A DNA stretch of 64,000 bases from Aureimonas sp. ME7 (lineage in GTDB: Bacteria > Pseudomonadota > Alphaproteobacteria > Rhizobiales > Rhizobiaceae). A program made the position numbers and the translations under genes. Below are positions 26,149-36,697 of this stretch, one piece after another. The stretch spans positions 124,001 to 188,000 of the forward strand of contig NZ_CAJCKW010000006.1 in the NCBI RefSeq assembly GCF_903970965.1. Reading direction: 5' to 3'. Each line of letters opens with the position of its first letter. The stretch's first letter is position 1. A model generated the notes under the pieces. It ran no database searches, had not been told where the DNA came from, and saw only the letters and a list, made by a program, of their open reading frames with translations.

Positions 26149-26808
26149 TCAAAGGGTGCGGGGGTCGGCGGCCGGGGGGGCGATGCGCTCCAGCGCCGCC
26201 ACCGCCTCGTCCAGCGAGACGACGTCCCCGTATTTGGCATCAATGTCGAAGAGGTTGGCCTCGTGCGGGCCCTCGTGCCGGTCGCCGACGCATTCGCGCA
26301 CGACGATCGTGCGGAACCCGTATTGGACGCCGTCCACCGCGCTCGCCCGGATGCAGCCCGACGTGGAGCAGCCGGCCAGGATCACCGTGTCGATCCCTTG
26401 CGCGTGCAGCATGGGGGCAAGGCTCGTGCCGAAGAAGGCGCTGGCATATTGCTTGGTGACGACCGGCTCGCCGGCGATCGGCTCGACCCCTTCGCAGAAC
26501 TCGGCAAGCGGGTTGCCGGCGACCATGGCCGTCATGACCGGCGACTTGCGCACCCAGACGCCGCCGTCGGCGCAGCCGGGCGTGTGGTAGAGGATGTTGG
26601 TGTGGATCACGGGCATGTCACGCCCCCGCGCGGCCGCCAGAAGACGCGGCGTCGCCGCCACCGCCTCGACGACGCCCGGCGCGTAGAGCGGGGCGCCCGG
26701 CGTCGTGTAGGCGCGCATGAAGTCGATCACGAGAAGCGCCGGCTTGCGTCCGAAACCGATCCTGTTGCCCCAGACGCCCTTGTAGTTCTCGGAAGCGGCC
26801 TGATCCAT
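26149..26808 (-). CDS. nicF: Maleamate amidohydrolase
   Basis: This 219-aa isochorismatase-family hydrolase converts maleamate to maleate and ammonia. The catalytic triad is visible: D29 (LLVIDFMRAY), K119 (VVTKQYASAFFGT) and C152 in AGCSTSGCIRASAVDG, followed by the conserved cis-peptide region. The position between nicE and nicX and the residue spacing fit NicF rather than a nicotinamidase. AGGAGCCCCG precedes the ATG. It is 11 bases from the nicE stop and is part of the operon. Confidence 0.92.
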   Translation of the reverse strand: MDQAASENYKGVWGNRIGFGRKPALLVIDFMRAYTTPGAPLYAPGVVEAVAATPRLLAAARGRDMPVIHTNILYHTPGCADGGVWVRKSPVMTAMVAGNPLAEFCEGVEPIAGEPVVTKQYASAFFGTSLAPMLHAQGIDTVILAGCSTSGCIRASAVDGVQYGFRTIVVRECVGDRHEGPHEANLFDIDAKYGDVVSLDEAVAALERIAPPAADPRTL

Positions 26809-26819
26809 CGCGGGGCTCC

Positions 26820-27571
26820 TCAGTAGGCGCCGGACAGAAGCGCGCCGGCGCCCGGAACGACCGGTTCGAGATCGAGCGCCTTCAGCATCTGGTAGGTCGT
26901 CGCGATCGCGGCGGTGACCACGGGCTTGCCGGTCAGCGCCTCGACCTTGGAAACGCTGGCGAGCGAGGGCATCTGGACGCAGGCCGACAGGACGATCGCA
27001 TCGACGCCCGACGTGTCGAGCCCGGCCACGATCCCCGGCAGGTTGGCCGGATCGTGCGCGGCCACCTTCAGGTTGTCGGAGATTTCCAGCGCCGCGTGCG
27101 AGACGACCTCGACGCCTTCCGCCTCCAGATACTCGATCACCATCCGCGTCAGCGGCTTCATGTAAGGCGCGACCACGGCGATCCGCTTCGCCTTCATGAC
27201 GGCGAGCGCTTCGACCAGCGCGCCGGCGCTGGTGACGACGGGCGCCGGCGCGCCGTTCTCGGCGGTCACCTTCGAAAGGCGGGCCTGGCTTTCGCGGTGG
27301 TAGCCGTGGCCCATCGACATGATGGCGACGAGGCAGGCATAGCCGAGGACGTCGACCCGCGCGTCGGAGAGTTCCAGCGCGCAGCGGTCGGACTGCGCGT
27401 CCATCGCGGCTAGTTCGTCCTTGGTCACATGCTTCATGCGCATGCGCGCCGAATGGAAGGTGAAGCGTTCGGGCCGGATCAGCTGACGGGCGGCCAGCAT
27501 CGCCGGGATCTCGGTTTCCATGGTGATGTTGGAGCTCGGCACGATCTGGCCGATGCGGAACGTCGTCTTGG

Positions 27572-27575
<4 letters not shown>
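26820..27575 (-). CDS. nicE: Maleate cis-trans isomerase
   Basis: This 251-aa Asp/Glu racemase-superfamily enzyme isomerises maleate to fumarate, the last step of the pathway. The two catalytic cysteines expected for maleate isomerases are present at C81 (LGYACLVAIM) and C199 (VLSACVQMPS). The N-terminal IGQIVPSSNITMETEIPAML is the usual substrate-binding stretch. Length matches known maleate isomerases (about 250 aa). The ATG at 27575 overlaps the nicD stop by 4 bases, which fixes the start against a longer shadow frame. Confidence 0.93.
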
Positions 27576-30382
<2,807 letters not shown>

Positions 30383-30416
30383 CCGCACCCCGGCGCGAAG
30401 CGGGCGGGCGCGAGCG

Positions 30417-30929
30417 ATGACCGGCGCCCCCGTTTCGTTTCGCCTGCACGTGAACCGGGAAAGCGTCACTGTCGAAACCGCGCCCGACACGCCTCTTCTC
30501 TACGTGCTACGCAACGATCTGGCGCTCAACGGGCCGAAATACGGCTGCGGGCTCGGCGAATGCGGCGCCTGCGCGGTGCTGGTCGGCGACCGCGCCGTGC
30601 GCTCCTGCACCCTGCCCGTATCGGCTCTTCGAGACCGCGCCGTCACGACGCTGGAGGGGCTCGGAACGCCCGATGCGCCCCATCCCGTCCAGGCCGCCTT
30701 CATCGCGGCGCAAGCCGCACAGTGCGGCTACTGCCTCAACGGCATGATCATCGCCACCGTCGCGCTTCTGCGCCGCAATCCCCACCCCGACGAGGACGCC
30801 ATCCGGCAGGCGCTTCGCCATCACCTGTGCCGCTGCGGAACGCATAGGGAGATCCTGGCAGCGGTTCGGGACGCGGCAGCCTCGCAACCGCCGCAAACGG
30901 CGGAAGACAGACCCGGAGCCAAGCCATGA
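30417..30929 (+). CDS. nicA: Nicotinate dehydrogenase small [2Fe-2S] subunit
   Basis: This 170-aa iron-sulfur subunit of the two-component nicotinate hydroxylase passes electrons from the molybdenum centre. The plant-type ferredoxin cluster ligands are C44, C49, C52 (CGLGECGAC) and C64. The second, helical cluster is bound by C103, C106 (CGYC), C138 and C140 (CRCG). It shares this layout with other xanthine-oxidase-type small subunits. The stop overlaps the nicB start (ATGA). It catalyses conversion of nicotinate to 6-hydroxynicotinate together with NicB. Confidence 0.94.
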   Translation: MTGAPVSFRLHVNRESVTVETAPDTPLLYVLRNDLALNGPKYGCGLGECGACAVLVGDRAVRSCTLPVSALRDRAVTTLEGLGTPDAPHPVQAAFIAAQAAQCGYCLNGMIIATVALLRRNPHPDEDAIRQALRHHLCRCGTHREILAAVRDAAASQPPQTAEDRPGAKP

Positions 30930-33900
30930 CGCCATCCGTGGACCGCTCCGCGCAAGCCTACCTCGCCGATCCCGACACCCTGACCGTCTCGCGCGCCGCG
31001 GCGTCGGGCGAGGAACTCTTTCTCGCGGTCCATGCCGACGGCACGGTCACCGCCTTCAACGGCCACGTGGATCTGGGCACCGGCATCCGGACCGCGCTGG
31101 CGCAGATCGTCGCGGAGGAACTCGGCGTCGCCTTCGAGCGCGTGACGATGGTTCTCGGCACGACGTCCGCGACCCCCAACCAGGGTGCGACCATCGCCAG
31201 CGAGACCATCCAGGTCGCGGCCGTTCCGCTGCGCCAGGCGGCGGCCACCGCGCGCGCCTTCCTCGTGGCGGAGGCGGCCCTGCGCCTCGGCCATCCGGCG
31301 GCGGACCTGCGGATCGAGGACGGTACGGTCGTCGCGCCGGAAGCCGGCAACGAGTTCGTGCCCTTCGGCGAACTGGTGACCGGGCGCGCGGCGCGGCTGG
31401 CGATCGACCCGGCCGCGCCCTTGAAGCCCGCCTCGGACTATCGCGTCGTCGGGCGCGCCGTTCCGCGCACCGACATTCCCGCCAAGGCGACCGGCACCTT
31501 CACCTATGTCCACGACGTGCGCGTGCCCGGCATGCTGCACGGGCGCGTGGTGCGCCCGCCCTATGCCGGCTTCGACGCCGGCCCGCATGTCGGCGCGAGC
31601 CTCGTTTCGGTCGACGAGAGTTCGGTCGCGGGCGTTCCGGGCCTCGTCGCCGTGGTCGCGATCGGCGACTTCGTCGGCGTCGTCGCCCGGCGCGAGGAGC
31701 AGGCCGTCGAGGCGATGAAGCGCTTGGCCGTCGTGTGGCGTGCCCCGCCCCTCATCCCCGACCTCAACGCCCCCGAACAGGCGCTGCGCGACAATCCCGG
31801 CACCGCGCGCACCCTGGCCGACGAGGGCGATGCGGCGCGCGCTCTGGAAGGCGCCGCGCTTTCCCTCGAGCGGACCTATGTCTGGCCCTACCAGATGCAC
31901 GGCTCAATCGGCCCGTCCTGCGCGGTCGCGGACTTTCGCGAGGACGCCCTCACCGTCTGGTCGGGAACGCAGAACCCCTTTCCGATGCGCGCCGACCTCG
32001 CCCGCCTTCTCGACATGCCCGAGGCGCGGATCGTGGTGGAGCGGTTGGAGGCGGCGGGCTGCTACGGGCGCAACTGCGCCGACGACGTGACAGCCGATGC
32101 CGCGCTCCTGTCGCGCGCGGTCGGCGCGCCGGTGCGCGTCCAGCTGACGCGCGAACAGGAACACGCCTGGGAGCCCAAGGGCGCCGCACAGGTGATCGAC
32201 GTGCGCGGCGGGCTGGACCGCGAGGGTGGCCCCGCGCTCTACGACTTCGAGACGCGCTATCCGTCCAACCTCGCGCCCACCCTGCCCCTGATCCTGACCG
32301 GCAAGGTGGCGCCCGTCGCGGACATCGCCCAAATGGGCGACCGCACCGCGATCCCCCCTTACGCCTTTCCGAACCTGCGCGTCACCGTCCACGACATGCC
32401 CCCGATCGCCCGGGCCTCCTGGTTTCGGGGCGTGTCGGCCATGCCCAACACCTTCGCGCATGAAAGCTTCATCGACGAACTGGCGATCGAGGCCGGCGTC
32501 GATCCGATCGAGTACCGGCTGCGCTACCTCACCGATCCGCGCGCCGTCGATCTCGTGCGGGCCGTAGCCGAGCGCGCCGCCTGGAAGCCCCACACCGAGC
32601 CCTTCACGCACGGGGGCGACGGCGACATCCTCTACGGTCGCGGCTTCGCCTATGCGGTCTATGTGCACGGCAAGTTTCCCGGCACCGCCGCCGCCTGGGC
32701 GGCCTGGGTGGCGGATGTCGCGGTCAACCGCTCGACCGGCGAGATCGCGGTGACGCGCGTCGTGTGCGGTCAGGACACGGGGCAGGTCATCAACCCCGAC
32801 GGGGTGCGCCACCAGATCCACGGCAACGTGATCCAGTCGACGAGCCGCGTCCTCAAGGAAGAAGTGCGCTTCTCGCAGACCGGCGTCGCGGTCCTCGAAT
32901 GGGGCGCCTATCCCATCCTCCAGTTTCCGGAGGTGCCGGACATCGACGTCCTCATGGTGCCGCGACCGGACGACCCGCCGCTCGGCGCCGGGGAATCGGC
33001 CTCCGTGCCGAGCGCGGCGGCGATCTGCAACGCGGTGTTCGATGCAACCGGCATCCGGTTCCGCGAACTGCCCTTGACCCCTGAGCGCGTGCGCGCCGCG
33101 CTCAATCCCTTGCCCCCGCCGGCCGAACCGACATCGACGGAAGCGCGCAAGCGTCGCTGGGCCTGGCCCTTTGCCGGCGCGCTGGCCGGCGTCCTGGCGA
33201 CCGGGGCGGCGACGCTCCCCTTTCCGTCCGCGATCGCTCCGATCGCGCGGCCCGCCGCCGACGTGTTCTCGGCCGCCACGATCGAGCGCGGGCGCATCGC
33301 GGCGGCTGCCGGCGCCTGCAACGTCTGCCATGTCGGCAACGACGGCCAAGCCTTTGCGGGCGGTCGGGCGCTGGAAACGCCGTTCGGCATCGTCTACGCC
33401 ACCAACATCACGCCCGACCCCGACACCGGCATCGGCGCCTGGAGCTATCCCGCCTTCGAGCGGGCGATGCGCGAGGGCGTTTCGCGCGACGGGCACCATC
33501 TCTATCCCGCCCATCCCTACACGTCCTTCGCCAAGGCCAGCGAAGGGGACCTCCAGGCGCTCTACGCCTATCTGATGGCGCAGGAGCCGGTCACAGCCGA
33601 GACCCCGAAGACGGGCTTGCGCTTTCCCTTCAACGTCCGTCCCCTGATGGCGGGCTGGAACGCGCTGTTCCATTCGAGCGCCCCCGCGCCGATCGACCCC
33701 GCAAAGAGCGAGGCCTGGAACCGAGGGGCCGAACTCGTCGAGGGTCTCGGCCATTGCTCGGCCTGCCACAGCCCGCGCAACGCGCTGGGCGCCGAGCGCG
33801 GCGGCCGCGCGCATCTGGCGGGCGGCGAAGCGGACGGCTGGCACGCGCCCTCGCTGCGCGCCGGGGCCGCACCCGTCGCCTGGACGGCGGAAGCGCTCTA

Positions 33901-34438
33901 CGACTACCTGCGGACCGGGCGCTCGCACGAGCACGGTTCGGCGGCCGGCCCCATGGCTCACGTCGTCGATTCGTTTCGCGACGTGCCCGACGACGACATC
34001 CGCGCGATGGCGACCTATCTCGCCTCGCTCGACGGCCCCCCGATCGATCCGGCGCAAGCCTCGGCCGCCGCGCGCCGCGCGGTCGAAGCGGCGGACGGGG
34101 CGATCGCCACGGCCGCGCGCATCGCGCCGGCCGGCGCGCGCCTCTTCGAGGGCGCCTGCGCGTCCTGCCACGCGTCGGACAAGCCGATCGCCTCGCTGGC
34201 GCTCAACAGCAACCTTCACGCCGCCGATCCCGGCAACGCGATCCGTGCGGTTCTGGAAGGCGTGCCCGCCCATAGCGGGCTCGATGCGGAAGCCATGCCC
34301 GCTTTCGACACGGCGCTGGACCGGCGTGCGATCGCCGATCTCATGGCCTATGTTCGCGCGCGGTTCGCGCCCGGCAAACCGGCCTGGAGCGATCTTCCCG
34401 CCGCCGTCGAGGCGGCCCGCGCCGCGCCCCATTCCTGA
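30926..34438 (+). CDS. nicB: Nicotinate dehydrogenase large subunit: molybdopterin domain with a fused triheme cytochrome c
   Basis: This 1170-aa fusion has an N-terminal aldehyde-oxidase/xanthine-dehydrogenase-type molybdopterin region (about 1-720; TAFNGHVDLGTGIRTALAQIVAEEL, GAGESASVPSAAAICNAV). A hydrophobic segment near 737-757 follows, then three cytochrome c domains with CXXCH at 798-802 (CNVCH), 944-948 (CSACH) and 1078-1082 (CASCH). This matches NicB of P. putida, which sends electrons to the respiratory chain instead of an FAD subunit. The molybdenum part lacks a Tat leader, so how the heme domains reach the periplasm depends on the internal hydrophobic segment. It overlaps nicA by 4 bases. 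Confidence 0.95.
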   Translation: MTPSVDRSAQAYLADPDTLTVSRAAASGEELFLAVHADGTVTAFNGHVDLGTGIRTALAQIVAEELGVAFERVTMVLGTTSATPNQGATIASETIQVAAVPLRQAAATARAFLVAEAALRLGHPAADLRIEDGTVVAPEAGNEFVPFGELVTGRAARLAIDPAAPLKPASDYRVVGRAVPRTDIPAKATGTFTYVHDVRVPGMLHGRVVRPPYAGFDAGPHVGASLVSVDESSVAGVPGLVAVVAIGDFVGVVARREEQAVEAMKRLAVVWRAPPLIPDLNAPEQALRDNPGTARTLADEGDAARALEGAALSLERTYVWPYQMHGSIGPSCAVADFREDALTVWSGTQNPFPMRADLARLLDMPEARIVVERLEAAGCYGRNCADDVTADAALLSRAVGAPVRVQLTREQEHAWEPKGAAQVIDVRGGLDREGGPALYDFETRYPSNLAPTLPLILTGKVAPVADIAQMGDRTAIPPYAFPNLRVTVHDMPPIARASWFRGVSAMPNTFAHESFIDELAIEAGVDPIEYRLRYLTDPRAVDLVRAVAERAAWKPHTEPFTHGGDGDILYGRGFAYAVYVHGKFPGTAAAWAAWVADVAVNRSTGEIAVTRVVCGQDTGQVINPDGVRHQIHGNVIQSTSRVLKEEVRFSQTGVAVLEWGAYPILQFPEVPDIDVLMVPRPDDPPLGAGESASVPSAAAICNAVFDATGIRFRELPLTPERVRAALNPLPPPAEPTSTEARKRRWAWPFAGALAGVLATGAATLPFPSAIAPIARPAADVFSAATIERGRIAAAAGACNVCHVGNDGQAFAGGRALETPFGIVYATNITPDPDTGIGAWSYPAFERAMREGVSRDGHHLYPAHPYTSFAKASEGDLQALYAYLMAQEPVTAETPKTGLRFPFNVRPLMAGWNALFHSSAPAPIDPAKSEAWNRGAELVEGLGHCSACHSPRNALGAERGGRAHLAGGEADGWHAPSLRAGAAPVAWTAEALYDYLRTGRSHEHGSAAGPMAHVVDSFRDVPDDDIRAMATYLASLDGPPIDPAQASAAARRAVEAADGAIATAARIAPAGARLFEGACASCHASDKPIASLALNSNLHAADPGNAIRAVLEGVPAHSGLDAEAMPAFDTALDRRAIADLMAYVRARFAPGKPAWSDLPAAVEAARAAPHS

Positions 34439-34462
34439 TCCCGAAGTTCGGACCGCCGCCCC

Positions 34463-36697
34463 ATGTTCTTCGACAAGACCATTCCCCTCGCCAGCGCCTG
34501 GAACACATGGTCGGACCGGCCGGGCGAACTCGTGTTCCTGCCACTCGGCGTCCGGATCGCGCCCCTCCTGTATTCGGGCAAGACGGCGCGCGCGAGCCCG
34601 ATCCGCGCACCGGACGAGGTCCGCTTCGGCCGCCACGGTCTTCGCGGCGAGCGGATCGACTTCGAGACCGATCATGCCGGCACCCGCCTCGGCTTTCGCT
34701 ACGACAAGCCCGACCCGTTCACGGTGCGCGGTGCCTTCGACGTGCGCGCGGCTGGCGAATGGGGCCTGCGCTACTGGATCACGCTCGCCCTGTCGGCCGA
34801 GGGCGGCCAGACGGTCCATTACGACGAGGCGACGGGCACGGCCGTCGTGGAGGTGGACTTCCGCTTCGTGGCGCTGGCCGCAAACGACGCTCCCGCGCTC
34901 GCGACCGGCCACGAGACGTTCGACGACCTCGTCGAGGACTTCGATCGGAACGGCTATTTCGACAAGACCTGCCGATCGGACGCGGCGCGGCTGATGGCGC
35001 TGCGCTTCAATCTCGAGATGACGCCGCGCCTGCGTTTCGCCGCAGCCGTCGCCGACAGCCGGGCGCTCGCGATCGCGCGCGCCCGAGCCGCGCTCGCCGA
35101 GGGCGAGCCGGGGCAAGCGCCTGCGCTTCAGACCGGGCGGGGCGCCGGCGCGCTCGACGCCGTGCGCGACGTTCTCGGCTGGAACACGGTCTATGACCGG
35201 CTCAACCGCCGTCCCTACACGGCGGCGAGCCGCATCTGGGGCCTCGGCGACGCGGTCTGGTACAACGACCAGTGCTTCGCCGCCCTGATGGCCGGTCTTC
35301 TCGACCCGGCGCTCGCAAGGGCGAATTTCGATGTCGCGATGGGAAGCGCGACGCCGCAGGGCAACATCGCCTGCCTCGTCAACCCGAAGGACGCCTGGGT
35401 CGACCGCACGCAGGCCCCGCACGGCGCCTTCATCGCCTGGGCGATGTTCGAGCGCAGCCGCGACCGCGCCTTTCTGGCCGACGTCTTCGATGCACTTGCG
35501 CGCAACCAGCTCTGGTGGCGCGCCCACCGCGATCCGGGCGGCCTCGGCCTCGTGTCCTGCGGCACGTCGGATGTCGGCGACGCGATGTATCGCGGCACCG
35601 CCTTCGGCGCGCGCAACGAAACGGGCATGGACAATTCGCCGACCCACGACGAGGCGCGCTACGACGGGCAAACGCGCACGCTCTCGACGCTGGATGTCGG
35701 CATCAACTCGGCGCTGGCGCTGGACGCCGAGATGCTGGCGCGCATCGCCACCGAACTCGGCCGCCGGGACGAGGCCGCCACCTTCGAACGGCTGGCGCGC
35801 GAAACCCGCGAGTTGATCCGCACCGAGCTTTGGGACGAGACGCGCGGCCTCTTCGCCAACCGGCAGCGGGACGGCGGGTTCGTGCGCTCGGTGTCGCCGA
35901 CGAGTTTCTTTCCGCTTCTCTGCGGAGCGGCGGACGGGGCCCAGGTCGAGCACCTCCTCGTTCATCTGCGAGATCCCGGAATGTTCGGCGGCCCCTACCC
36001 GCTTCCCAACGTGTCGCGCGACGATCCCGCCTACCCCGAGCAGATCTACTGGCGCGGGCGCATCTGGCCCAACGTCAACTGGCTGGTCTGGCAGGGCCTT
36101 CGGCGCTACGGGCTCCACGACGAGGCCGAGGGCCTTGTCGCCCGTTCGCTTGCCATGTTCGAGCGCTCCTGGCAGGGCCGCCGCTGGTGCGGCGAGAACT
36201 ACGGGGGCGAAACGGGCGAGATCGACGACCTACCGGGCAACGACCCCTTCTACACCTGGGGCGCGATGCTGCCGCTGATGGCCGTGTCGGAGGTCATGGA
36301 TATCGGCCCGTGGAACGGCTGGGAGCTCGCGAACGACGGGCGGCCGGTCCGTCTCGGGCCGATCGAGAGCCCCGCCGGGCCGGTCGTGGTCGAGGTGGCG
36401 GAGGGAGAGCTCGCGCTTCGGGGCGCGGACGGCGAGCCCTTGTTCGCCACCACCTATCGCGGCCGTCTGACCCATGTCGTCGTCTCCGAAGGCTTGGTGT
36501 CCGCAACCTTCGCGGACGGTGCCGCCGACATCGCCTTCCGGTTGGGCGCACAAGCGTCGGAGAGGCTGGCGGCCGTGCGCCTCGATGGACGCCCGCTGGA
36601 AACGCGCCTCGTGGACGGCTGCCACGACGCCGAGCTGCCGGGGATCGAAGCCGGCGCCCGGCTCGACTGGCACCTTGCCCCACCGCGCGCCTCGTGA
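34463..36697 (+). CDS. Trehalase-like (alpha/alpha)6 glycoside hydrolase (GH63/MGH-type)
   Basis: This 744-aa protein without a signal peptide has an N-terminal beta-sandwich (about 1-170) and a catalytic (alpha/alpha)6 barrel (about 175-610). Barrel motifs include DVLGWNTVYDRLN, NETGMDNSPTHDEARYD (likely acid Asp), YWRGRIWPNVNWLVWQGL and ENYGGETGEIDD (likely base Glu). A C-terminal beta domain follows. These resemble GH63 glucosidases and mannosylglycerate-hydrolase-like enzymes. It starts 24 bases after nicB and overlaps the next gene by 4 bases, so it may be read through from the nic promoter although its chemistry is unrelated. The substrate is unknown, but a cytoplasmic oligosaccharide is likely. 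Confidence 0.78.
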   Translation: MFFDKTIPLASAWNTWSDRPGELVFLPLGVRIAPLLYSGKTARASPIRAPDEVRFGRHGLRGERIDFETDHAGTRLGFRYDKPDPFTVRGAFDVRAAGEWGLRYWITLALSAEGGQTVHYDEATGTAVVEVDFRFVALAANDAPALATGHETFDDLVEDFDRNGYFDKTCRSDAARLMALRFNLEMTPRLRFAAAVADSRALAIARARAALAEGEPGQAPALQTGRGAGALDAVRDVLGWNTVYDRLNRRPYTAASRIWGLGDAVWYNDQCFAALMAGLLDPALARANFDVAMGSATPQGNIACLVNPKDAWVDRTQAPHGAFIAWAMFERSRDRAFLADVFDALARNQLWWRAHRDPGGLGLVSCGTSDVGDAMYRGTAFGARNETGMDNSPTHDEARYDGQTRTLSTLDVGINSALALDAEMLARIATELGRRDEAATFERLARETRELIRTELWDETRGLFANRQRDGGFVRSVSPTSFFPLLCGAADGAQVEHLLVHLRDPGMFGGPYPLPNVSRDDPAYPEQIYWRGRIWPNVNWLVWQGLRRYGLHDEAEGLVARSLAMFERSWQGRRWCGENYGGETGEIDDLPGNDPFYTWGAMLPLMAVSEVMDIGPWNGWELANDGRPVRLGPIESPAGPVVVEVAEGELALRGADGEPLFATTYRGRLTHVVVSEGLVSATFADGAADIAFRLGAQASERLAAVRLDGRPLETRLVDGCHDAELPGIEAGARLDWHLAPPRAS

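Noticed and set aside
31904-36118. 1404-codon open frame on the minus strand opposite nicB and the first glycosidase
   Set aside because: It is a GC-bias shadow: composition is Arg/Gly/Ala-rich without family motifs, while the opposite strand encodes clear proteins.
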